DNA of 5,992 nucleotides from Nitriliruptoraceae bacterium (GTDB lineage Bacteria; Actinomycetota; Nitriliruptoria; Nitriliruptorales; Nitriliruptoraceae): NCBI GenBank assembly GCA_007118045.1, contig SKTG01000506.1:1-5992 (forward strand), given 5' to 3'. Numbering within the stretch: the stretch's first letter is position 1; each line of letters starts with the position of its first letter. This document shows, in pieces, positions 1-5,806 of the stretch. The notes beneath the pieces are model-generated. The model ran no database searches. It was not told the DNA's origin and saw nothing but the letters and a program-made list of their open reading frames with translations. The position numbers were made by a program, and so were the translations under genes.

Positions 1-290
1 CGATGCGTGAGCGTCTCGCCGACCTCACGGGCGACCGCGACGACCTCGCGCGCATCGCGACGTCGGCCGGACTCCGTGACGTCCGGGTGAGACGGGTCGA
101 GGTCGAGGCGGGTCTCGACCGGCCCGAGGTCGCCGCAGCGTGGCGCCTCGACATGCCCCACACCGTCGGCTTCGTCGCCGGACTCGATCCGACGACCCGC
201 CGGAGACTGCACGAGCGCGCCACCGCCGCGTTGTCGGGAGACCTGCCCGCGAGCGTCGAGATCCTGGTCCTGCAGGGGCGGGCACCCTGA
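1..290 (+). CDS. C-terminal part of a class I SAM-dependent methyltransferase (5' end cut off by window)
   Basis: The frame is open from the left edge and ends at TGA 288-290. The visible ~95 residues look like the C-terminal end of a UbiE/Methyltransf_11-type small-molecule methyltransferase. They contain a helix followed by the late strand 'AGLRDVRVRRVEVE' (the usual 'aGF.dV.v....' element after the Rossmann core), then a variable cap with 'PHTVGFVAGLDPTTRRRL', and a final strand 'SVEILVLQGRAP' that resembles the closing antiparallel strand of these enzymes. The SAM-binding motif I (GxGxG) and the catalytic region lie outside the window, so substrate and activity cannot be judged. The ATG at position 3 is probably internal, because such enzymes are usually around 250 residues. 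The next gene follows after 33 nt on the same strand and may be co-transcribed. The family call rests on overall resemblance only. Confidence 0.6.
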   Translation, partial: MRERLADLTGDRDDLARIATSAGLRDVRVRRVEVEAGLDRPEVAAAWRLDMPHTVGFVAGLDPTTRRRLHERATAALSGDLPASVEILVLQGRAP

Positions 291-323
291 GCCGGAGGTG
301 GTCGTCGACATCAGGGGGATGCC

Positions 324-623
324 GTGTCGGGGTACGTGGGGTTGGTCGCCGTGGCCCTGCTCTGGCCGCTGGTCGCCGCGGTCGTGCTCGTCTTCGGTCG
401 TCCGCCGCCTGACCGCCGGTGGCGCCCGTTCGCCTGGTCGTCGGCGGCTGCCGTGACGGCCGCCGTCGTGCTCGTCGCCGCCACGGAGATCGTGGTGCGC
501 ACGAACGGGACAACGGAGGCCATGGCGGGTCTGGGCGCGCAGATCGTCGGTGGGGCGTGTCTGGTCGGCGCGGCCGTGTCCGGCCTGGTCGCGCTGGTCC
601 TGCGCCTCACCGCCGACCGGTGA
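324..623 (+). CDS. Small three-helix membrane protein, function unknown
   Basis: This is a 99-residue hydrophobic protein that I do not recognise as a named family. Three membrane segments can be read, at about residues 3-25 (G-Y-V-G-L...V-F-G), 37-58 (A-W-S-S...I-V-V) and 71-95 (G-A-Q-I...L-R-L). The first loop, between helices 1 and 2, is short and basic (RPPPDRRWRP), which by the positive-inside rule places it in the cytoplasm and the N-terminus outside. The second loop (RTNGTTEAMAG) is polar and would be cytoplasmic or outside depending on true topology. The GTG start at 324 is supported by a purine-rich AGGGGG at 313-318 five bases upstream. An ATG at 319 is out of frame. It sits 33 nt after the methyltransferase fragment and about 130 nt before the DUF3048 gene, all on the + strand. 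Codon bias is like its neighbours, so it is probably a real gene. No role can be assigned. Confidence 0.6.
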   Translation: MSGYVGLVAVALLWPLVAAVVLVFGRPPPDRRWRPFAWSSAAAVTAAVVLVAATEIVVRTNGTTEAMAGLGAQIVGGACLVGAAVSGLVALVLRLTADR

Positions 624-624
624 T

Positions 625-684
625 CCCCCGGGGGCGCCCGGTCGCCGGTCACCGCCGCCCCTAGGCTCCGCGGTCGGACGACCG
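625..684 (+). promoter_or_regulatory. Possible promoter/operator region upstream of the DUF3048 gene
   Basis: The 128-nt gap between the small membrane protein (ends 623) and the GTG at 752 holds three notable elements. There is a perfect 10-bp palindrome CCCCCGGGGG at 625-634 directly after the stop codon. TAGGCT at 662-667 fits the actinobacterial -10 pattern TAnnnT. A hyphenated inverted repeat, CGGTCG-GA-CGACCG, spans 671-684. No convincing -35 hexamer is seen at the expected distance, so the promoter reading is weak. The inverted repeat just downstream of the -10 would suit an operator, but short GC palindromes are common in DNA of this composition. Confidence 0.22.
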
Positions 685-739
685 ACCCGCATACCGGATG
701 CGGCTCGCCTGGGGTGCACCCGGGTGGCGGCGGGTCATC

Positions 740-746
740 GGGAGGT
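740..746 (+). promoter_or_regulatory. Ribosome binding site that decides the DUF3048 start
   Basis: GGGAGGT lies five bases before an in-frame GTG at 752. The longer alternative, ATG at 698, has no purine-rich stretch at a suitable distance. Starting at 752 gives a compact N-terminus (M-D-R-G-R) running straight into the hydrophobic anchor, whereas the 698 start adds 18 residues before it. Confidence 0.55.
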
Positions 747-751
747 GGCTG

Positions 752-1771
752 GTGGATCGGGGTCGCATCGGGATCGCCCTCGTCGTCGCTCTGCTGCTGG
801 TGGCGGCCGGGGTGGCGGCGGTCGTCGTGCTGGGCGGCACGGAGCCCCCCGTCGGGGACGAGGAGGACGAGCCCGACCGCATGCCGCTCACCGGGGTGGA
901 GACCGAGCAGGTGCCGGAACGCCCGGCGTTGATCGTGAAGGTGTCCAACTCACCCGAGGCGCGGCCACAGACCGGCCTGGACGTCGCCGACGTGGTGATC
1001 GAGGAGCTGACGGAGGGCGGCGTCACCCGCTTCTTCACCGTGTTCCACAGCGAGCTGCCGGAGATCGCCGGGCCGGTGCGCTCGGCGCGGCCCGTCGACG
1101 TGCAGCTGATGGGCGGCTTCGGCCACCCGGGCTTCGCCTCCTCGGGCGCCCGGGCCGAGGTGCGTGCCCTGTTGGCCGACGCCGCGGGGGTACCCATCAC
1201 CGAGGGAGCGCCGGGCTTCTTCCGGGACGACGGCGAGTACGCGTCGCACCCCGTGGCGCCACACGACCTGTTCCTGCGGCTCGAGGACGGTCTGGAGGCC
1301 GTCGTCGACGCGGGTGCTGACGATCTCGAGGACCTCGGCTGGGCGTTCGCCGACACACCGCCCGACACCGCCGCCGGCGACGAGGGCGGCGCGGTGGACG
1401 GTGCCGACGTCGACGTCGTGATGTCACCGAGCTTCACCAGCTCGTGGCGCTTCGACGAGGACACGGGCCTGTACCGGCGCAGCCAGAACGGCGAGGAAGC
1501 GGCCGTCACCGGCGGCGGTCGCATCGAGGCCGCCAACGTGGTCGTGCTCGAGGTGCGCCACTACGTCGGCGACTCCGGCTACCCGGAATCGGACGTGGTC
1601 GGCAGCGGTGACGGGCTCGTGCTGCGCGACGGCGAGCGCTACCCGGTGACCTGGACCAAGCCGAGCGACACCGACCCGTTGCTCCTGCTCGACGAAGCCG
1701 GCGAGGAGGCCTTCCCGCTCAAGCCGGGACAGACCTGGATCCACCTGCCCGAGGAACTGCCCGGCACGTGA
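752..1771 (+). CDS. DUF3048 (YerB-like) membrane-anchored extracytoplasmic protein
   Basis: A 339-residue protein with the GTG 752 start; a longer form from ATG 698 is possible. Residues 1-5 (M-D-R-G-R) are basic and residues 6-27 form one hydrophobic helix, followed by an acidic linker (about 35-42). The DUF3048 N-terminal domain follows, with its typical conserved blocks: 'LIVKVSN' (60-66), 'RPQTGLDVADVVIEE' (71-85), 'GGVTRFFTVFHS' (89-100) and 'GPVRSARPVD' (107-116). The C-terminal domain ends in the family's characteristic 'RDGERYPVTWTK...PLKPGQTWIHLP'. Total length fits the family, which includes Bacillus YerB, a lipoprotein. Here no cysteine is present anywhere, so there is no lipobox and the protein is probably held by an uncleaved signal anchor, or released by a peptidase. 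A low-complexity acidic insert (about 206-222, rich in D, A, G) sits between the domains. The biochemical role of the family is not established to my knowledge. The family call is firm; function is open. Confidence 0.85.
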   Translation: MDRGRIGIALVVALLLVAAGVAAVVVLGGTEPPVGDEEDEPDRMPLTGVETEQVPERPALIVKVSNSPEARPQTGLDVADVVIEELTEGGVTRFFTVFHSELPEIAGPVRSARPVDVQLMGGFGHPGFASSGARAEVRALLADAAGVPITEGAPGFFRDDGEYASHPVAPHDLFLRLEDGLEAVVDAGADDLEDLGWAFADTPPDTAAGDEGGAVDGADVDVVMSPSFTSSWRFDEDTGLYRRSQNGEEAAVTGGGRIEAANVVVLEVRHYVGDSGYPESDVVGSGDGLVLRDGERYPVTWTKPSDTDPLLLLDEAGEEAFPLKPGQTWIHLPEELPGT

Positions 1772-1807
1772 CCGCCGCCCGTTGGCCGTCCGTGCCGTCG
1801 ACGCCCA

Positions 1808-1823
1808 CTGCGGGTCACCGCAG
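1808..1823. terminator. Short hairpin between convergent genes, possible bidirectional terminator
   Basis: CTGCGG (1808-1813) and CCGCAG (1818-1823) form a perfect 6-bp GC-rich stem around a 4-nt loop. The loop (1814-1817) contains the stop codon of the - strand E1 gene, and the stem starts 36 bases after the DUF3048 stop. Neither strand shows a T-run after the stem, so this would be a U-less terminator of the kind often proposed in GC-rich actinobacteria. It is short, and could be chance. Confidence 0.3.
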
Positions 1824-4178
1824 GCTGAGCGCCGCGAGCGCGCCGTTGACGATCGAGCCCGGCAGCAGGTCGTGCAGCTCGTAGAGCTCCTGGATCGTGC
1901 CCGACTGGCCGAAGTCGTCGACCCCGAGCGGGACGGACGGCACCCCGAGCGCCGAGCCGATCCAGCTCAGCGCGTGGGACGAGGCGTCGTGGACCGTGAC
2001 GACCGGGGCGCGGTCCGGGAAGCAGGCGCGCAGCGCCCCCGGGATCGACGGCGAGGTGGCCGTGCGCACCCCCTGTCGCAGCGTGCGCTGCCACGCCGAG
2101 TAGAGGCGGCCGGGCGAGGTCAGGTCCACCACGTGGGCGGCCACACCTTCGTCGGCCAGGTCCTCGGCCGCCTGCAGCACCTCCGGCATCACGGCCCCGC
2201 AGGCAGCCAGGTTGACCACGGGGGCGTCCTCGGAGGCCGCCAGCTCACCGGCGTCGTGCAGCCGGTACCCGCCGGCCAGGACCTGGCGGCGCAGCACCGC
2301 GTCGCCCAACCGTCGGCGCGCCCGCTCGAACGGCTCCTGCGGCAGCGGCCGGGTGCTCAGCCGCAGGTAGAACGCCCCACCCTCGGTCGGCGCCGCGGTC
2401 GGCGCCTCCGGCGCGCCGCCGGCGATGTGTCCGAGCGCGTCACAGAGCAACCAGTCGAGGGCCGCGGCGTAGGTCGGCTCGATGAAGGTCACTCCGGGCA
2501 GCTCGATCCCGATCGAGGCCGTGATCGACGACTGGTGTGCGCCACCCTCCGGCGCGAGCGTCACGCCCGACGGGGTCCCCGCGACGACGAAGCGCGCCCC
2601 GTTGTAGGCGGAGTGGATGAAGGCATCGAGGCCGCGCGCCACGAACGGGTCGTAGAGCGTCCCCACCGCCAACAGCGGCTGGGCCGACAGGTCCCACGAC
2701 AACCCGAGCTGGCCCAGCAGCAGGAACAGGTTCATCTCGCTGATACCGAGCTCGAGATGCTGACCCGACGGACCTTCCGTCCACGACAGCAGCGGATCCT
2801 CGTCCCAGGCCCGTTGCGCGCTCGGCGAGAAGACCCCGACCCGGTTGATGAAGCCGGCGAGGTTCGTCGAGGTGGCGACGTCGGGCGCGGTGGTCACCAG
2901 GTGCGGTCCCACGTCCTCGTCGCGCGAGAGGTTGACCATCACCCGACCGAGCGCCTCCTGGGTCGACATGGGACGGGTCGTGCCGATCCCCGACGACGAG
3001 GGGACGGTGATCTCGAGCGCGTCCACGGGGTCGGGACGACGCAGCAGCTCCGCGCGCTTGGCCGCCAGGATGCCGGCGTCCGAGGCCGGGTCGAGGCGTT
3101 CCCACTCGTCCTCCGGCGTGAGCCCGAGGTCGGCGCGCAACGTCTCGATCTGCTCACCGGTGAGCAGCGAGGCGTGGTTACGGGGGTTGCCGGCGATCGG
3201 CAGGCCCCACCCCTTGATCGTGTAGGCGAAGAGCACGCTCGGTCGGTCCGTGACCGCGTCGCAGGCCGCCAGGGCCTCCAGCACGACGTCGAGGTCGTGG
3301 CCGCCCAGGTCGGTGACCAGCGGCCGCAGCTCGGCGTCGCTGACGTCCGCGATCAGGGACGCGACCTCGTCGGGAGCACCGTCGAGGAAGCGCTTGCGCA
3401 GCTCCTCCTCCGGTACCGCGAACAGCGACTGGTAGTGCGGGTTGGGCATCGCGTCGATCCAGTCGCGCAGCGCTTTCCCGCCCGGTTCGGCGAAGGCCGC
3501 CTGGAGTCGACGCCCGTACTTGGCCTCGACGACCTGCCAGCCGGCGGCCTCGAACTGCTGGCTCCACTGCTCGATCCGGATCCCCGGGATGACGCGGTCG
3601 AGGGACTGCCGGTTGAAGTCGACGACCCAGGTGACGTTGCCGAGCCCCTGGCTGACCGGGTCGGCGATCGCCTCCCAGACGTTGCCCTCGTCGAGCTCGG
3701 CGTCACCCATCAGCGCGATGAACCGTGACTGCTCCCGCTCTCCGAAGTGCGCGTCGACGTAGCGTCTCGTCGCCGCTGCGAACAGCGGCGCAGCCGCGCC
3801 CAGCCCGACCGACCCGGTCGAGAAGTCCACGCCGTCGGGATCCTTGGTCCGCGAGGGGTAGGACTGCAGGCCTCCCAGGGCGCGCAGCTGGGTGAGGTAG
3901 CTGCGGTCGAGGTTGCCCAGCAGGTACTGGATCGCGTGGAAGACGGGCGAGGCGTGCGGCTTCACGCTGACACGATCACCCTGGTCGAGGTGCGCGAACC
4001 ACAGCGCGGTCATGACCGTCACGAACGAGGCGCTGGAGGCCTGGTGACCCCCGACCTTGATCTCGCCGCTCTCGCGCTCCCGGTTGGCGGCGTCGACGAT
4101 GCGGGTGGCCAACCAGAGCACGCGCTGCTGCACCTCGTCGAGCACGGTCTGGTCCGGCGCGGCTGCTGGCTCGCTCAC
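1815..4178 (-). CDS. AceE-like (homodimeric-type) 2-oxo-acid dehydrogenase E1 / transketolase-family protein, short form
   Basis: A 787-residue thiamine-diphosphate enzyme of the homodimeric pyruvate dehydrogenase E1 (AceE/MdeB) type, presumed to decarboxylate a 2-oxo acid in the cytoplasm. Its architecture follows AceE: a ThDP-pyrophosphate domain (about 20-400) with 'GGHQASSAS' (43-51), 'KPHASPVFHA' (73-82) and 'STGSVGLG' (120-127); a metal/ThDP motif 'GDAELDEGN' (158-166) followed by 'DFNRQSLD' (187-194), in which D159, N189 and Q191 match the AceE metal ligands; and a loop histidine H335 in 'GNPRNHASLL'. A pyrimidine-binding domain (about 404-640) has the catalytic Glu in 'GISEMN' (E481), and a transketolase C-terminal domain (about 650-787) contains 'DDFGQSGTIQELYELHDL'. 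Canonical AceE is near 890-930 residues, so about 100 residues are missing, chiefly from the N-terminus. The usual GDG is GDA. The GTG start at 4178 has a strong GGAGGAG Shine-Dalgarno. It lies 81 nt downstream of the aldehyde dehydrogenase gene. No E2 or E3 is present in the window, so the acceptor is unknown; pyruvate or 2-oxobutyrate (as for Pseudomonas MdeB) are plausible substrates. Confidence 0.85.
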   Translation of the reverse strand: MSEPAAAPDQTVLDEVQQRVLWLATRIVDAANRERESGEIKVGGHQASSASFVTVMTALWFAHLDQGDRVSVKPHASPVFHAIQYLLGNLDRSYLTQLRALGGLQSYPSRTKDPDGVDFSTGSVGLGAAAPLFAAATRRYVDAHFGEREQSRFIALMGDAELDEGNVWEAIADPVSQGLGNVTWVVDFNRQSLDRVIPGIRIEQWSQQFEAAGWQVVEAKYGRRLQAAFAEPGGKALRDWIDAMPNPHYQSLFAVPEEELRKRFLDGAPDEVASLIADVSDAELRPLVTDLGGHDLDVVLEALAACDAVTDRPSVLFAYTIKGWGLPIAGNPRNHASLLTGEQIETLRADLGLTPEDEWERLDPASDAGILAAKRAELLRRPDPVDALEITVPSSSGIGTTRPMSTQEALGRVMVNLSRDEDVGPHLVTTAPDVATSTNLAGFINRVGVFSPSAQRAWDEDPLLSWTEGPSGQHLELGISEMNLFLLLGQLGLSWDLSAQPLLAVGTLYDPFVARGLDAFIHSAYNGARFVVAGTPSGVTLAPEGGAHQSSITASIGIELPGVTFIEPTYAAALDWLLCDALGHIAGGAPEAPTAAPTEGGAFYLRLSTRPLPQEPFERARRRLGDAVLRRQVLAGGYRLHDAGELAASEDAPVVNLAACGAVMPEVLQAAEDLADEGVAAHVVDLTSPGRLYSAWQRTLRQGVRTATSPSIPGALRACFPDRAPVVTVHDASSHALSWIGSALGVPSVPLGVDDFGQSGTIQELYELHDLLPGSIVNGALAALSLR

Positions 4179-4183
4179 GGTGG

Positions 4184-4190
4184 CTCCTCC
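4184..4190 (-). promoter_or_regulatory. Strong ribosome binding site for the E1-like gene
   Basis: On the - strand GGAGGAG ends five bases before the GTG start at 4178-4176. It fixes this codon as the start and suggests efficient, independent translation of the E1-like protein. Confidence 0.6.
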
Positions 4191-4223
4191 GACTCAGGTC
4201 ACGAAGGCCCGAGGGCCCGGCCA

Positions 4224-4243
4224 CGACGCTAGTCGCCGACGCT
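4224..4243 (-). promoter_or_regulatory. Direct repeat and possible -10 element between betB and the E1-like gene
   Basis: In the 81-nt gap the - strand carries AGCGTCG twice, separated by six bases (+ strand CGACGCT at 4224-4230 and 4237-4243). The downstream copy overlaps TAGCGT (4231-4226), which fits the actinobacterial TAnnnT -10 pattern. No clear -35 is seen. This could be a secondary promoter with a regulator site for the E1-like gene, or chance in GC-rich DNA. Confidence 0.2.
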
Positions 4244-4259
4244 CCCGCGTTCCGCCCGA

Positions 4260-5744
4260 TCAGCCGTCGTGGTCGGCGAACCAGCCCGTCACCTGCGGAC
4301 GGACGTTGTGGTAGACGTGCTTGGCCTCCTGGTACTCCTCGAGGCCGCTGGGGCCGAGCTCCCGCCCGACGCCGGACCGGCCCATCCCACCCCACTCCGC
4401 CTGCGGCAGGTACGGGTGGAAGTCGTTGATCCATACGGTGCCGTGACGTAGCCCCGCCGCGACCCGCTCGGCCTTGCCGGCGTCCTGGGTCCAGACACCG
4501 CTGGCGAGGCCGTACTCCGTGTCGTTGCCGAGGCGGACCGCTTCGTCCTCGGTCGTGAAGGTCTCGACGGTCACGACCGGCCCGAAGCCCTCCTCGACGA
4601 GCACGGACATGCCGGATCGGACCTCGTCGAGCACCGTCGGCAGGTAGAAGAAGCCGTCGGCCAGCGGGCCGTCGCCCCAGGCTCCGCCGCACCGCAGCAC
4701 GGCACCCTCCTCGATGCCACGCTGCACGTAGGCGGTCACCTTGCCCCGGTGCTCGGCGGAGATCAGCGGTCCCGCCTCCGCGTGGTCGTCGAACGGACCA
4801 CCCAACCGGATCCCGCGGGCACGCCGCACGAGCTCGTCGACGAACCGGTCGTGCAGCGAGGCCTCGACGATGAGCCTGGCTCCGGCGGAGCAGACCTGGC
4901 CCGAGTGCACGAAGGCGGCGTTGAGCGCGTTGTCGAGCGCCGCGTCGAAGTCGGCGTCGGCGAACACCACGTTCGGGTTCTTGCCCCCGAGCTCGAGCGC
5001 GACGTTCTTGACCGTGGCGGCCGCGTTCGCGGCGATGAGCTTGCCGGTCTCGAGCCCACCGGTGAACGAGACCAGGTCCACGTCGGGGTGCTCGGACAAC
5101 GGGGCGCCGGCGGCCGCGCCGGCGCCGAGGACCAGGTTGGCCACGCCGGCGGGGAGCTCGAGCTCGTCGAGCAGCTCCATCAGCAGGATCGCGGTGTGGG
5201 GGGTGAGCTCGCTCGGCTTGAGCACGAACGCGTTGCCGGCGGCCAGCGCCGGCGCCACCTTCCAGGCCGCCTGCAGGAGCGGGTAGTTCCAGGGGGAGAT
5301 CAGGCCGCAGACGCCCACGGGCTCGTACACGATGCGGCTGACCACGGACGGGTCACCGGCGTCGACGAGCCTCCCGGCCTCCTGCCCGGCGAGCTTGCCG
5401 AAGTAGGTGAACGAGGCCACGATGTCGTCCATGTCGATCCGGCTCTCGCCGATCGGCTTGCCGGTGTCGAGCGACTCGGCCCTCGCGAACCGTTCACGCT
5501 GCTCACGCAGGCCCGCCGCGACCCGTAGCAGCAGGTCACCACGCTCCGGTGCCGGCGTCCGCGGCCACGGGCCCTCGTCGAAAGCACGACGCGCCGCACC
5601 GATCGCGGCGTGGACGTCGTCGACCCCGGCTTCGGAGACGGTGGCGACGGAGGTCCCGTCGGCCGGGCAGCGGATCTCCCGCGTCCCGCCGGCCGCGGCC
5701 GGCCGCCAGGCGCCGTCGATGAACAGCGATGCTGGTTCGCTCAT
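4260..5744 (-). CDS. betB: Betaine-aldehyde dehydrogenase (GbsA/BetB-type NAD(P)+ aldehyde dehydrogenase)
   Basis: A 494-residue member of the aldehyde dehydrogenase superfamily, full length for the family. It is expected to oxidise betaine aldehyde to glycine betaine in the cytoplasm with NAD(P)+, the second step from choline. Visible features are 'SPWNYPLLQAAWKVAPALAA' with oxyanion Asn N153; the cofactor site 'KPSELTP' with K176 and E179; 'FTGGLETGK' (227-235), the glycine-rich turn; general base E251 in 'LELGGKNPNV'; nucleophile C285 in 'HSGQVCSAG'; and the 'EGFGPV' motif (385-390). The C-terminus reads 'INDFHPYLPQAEWGG...GRSGVGRELGPSGLEEYQEAKHVY', which resembles Bacillus GbsA and actinobacterial betaine-aldehyde dehydrogenases more than generic ALDHs. 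The ATG start has a GGAG (5758-5755 on the - strand) ten bases upstream, a rather long spacer. A BetT-type transporter ends 62 nt upstream, which supports the substrate. Alternatives are gamma-aminobutyraldehyde or another aminoaldehyde dehydrogenase. Confidence 0.88.
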   Translation of the reverse strand: MSEPASLFIDGAWRPAAAGGTREIRCPADGTSVATVSEAGVDDVHAAIGAARRAFDEGPWPRTPAPERGDLLLRVAAGLREQRERFARAESLDTGKPIGESRIDMDDIVASFTYFGKLAGQEAGRLVDAGDPSVVSRIVYEPVGVCGLISPWNYPLLQAAWKVAPALAAGNAFVLKPSELTPHTAILLMELLDELELPAGVANLVLGAGAAAGAPLSEHPDVDLVSFTGGLETGKLIAANAAATVKNVALELGGKNPNVVFADADFDAALDNALNAAFVHSGQVCSAGARLIVEASLHDRFVDELVRRARGIRLGGPFDDHAEAGPLISAEHRGKVTAYVQRGIEEGAVLRCGGAWGDGPLADGFFYLPTVLDEVRSGMSVLVEEGFGPVVTVETFTTEDEAVRLGNDTEYGLASGVWTQDAGKAERVAAGLRHGTVWINDFHPYLPQAEWGGMGRSGVGRELGPSGLEEYQEAKHVYHNVRPQVTGWFADHDG

Positions 5745-5806
5745 GTCGGTTGCACTCCACGGTGGGGCGTGGTGCCCACCTCGAGGTCGGTCCGGGGTGG
5801 GAGGTG
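5745..5806 (-). promoter_or_regulatory. Structured betT-betB intergenic leader with mutually exclusive hairpins
   Basis: The 62-nt gap contains CCCACC at 5775-5780 flanked by two copies of its complement, GGTGGG at 5761-5766 and at 5796-5801. The central element can therefore pair with either neighbour but not both. A perfect palindrome ACCTCGAGGT lies at 5778-5787, and CACCTC (5777-5782) can also pair with GAGGTG (5801-5806), which abuts the betT stop. The downstream hairpin in the - strand transcript ends close to the GGAG Shine-Dalgarno of betB. The arrangement could act as an attenuator, as a processing site between betT and betB, or as an operator. No T-run for a terminator is present. 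The pairings are read directly; any function is inference. Confidence 0.3.

Noticed and set aside
698..751. ATG at 698 as the DUF3048 start
   Set aside because: It has no ribosome binding site nearby, while the in-frame GTG at 752 has GGGAGGT five bases upstream and gives a normal signal-anchor N-terminus. It remains a possible alternative.
550..1320. A 256-codon + strand frame overlapping the small membrane protein and DUF3048 gene in another frame
   Set aside because: It is arginine- and glycine-rich low complexity and overlaps a supported gene over most of its length.
661..1536. A 291-codon - strand frame opposite the DUF3048 gene
   Set aside because: It is rich in S, R, P and T with no domain pattern, and it lies antisense to a well-supported DUF3048 protein.
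1782..3728. A 648-codon open frame on the + strand, antisense to the E1-like gene
   Set aside because: The product is an R/D/V/G-rich low-complexity sequence without recognisable domains or helices. Such long antisense frames are a by-product of G/C bias at third positions. The - strand frame encodes a clear AceE-like enzyme with intact motifs.
4206..4217. Inverted repeat GGCCC-GA-GGGCC in the betB to E1 gap, considered as a terminator
   Set aside because: The stem is only 5 bp with a 2-base loop and no T-run, so it cannot form a convincing terminator.
4749..5528. Long + strand frames opposite betB (259 and 181 codons, among others)
   Set aside because: Their composition is typical of antisense shadows in GC-rich DNA, and the - strand encodes a full aldehyde dehydrogenase with all catalytic residues.
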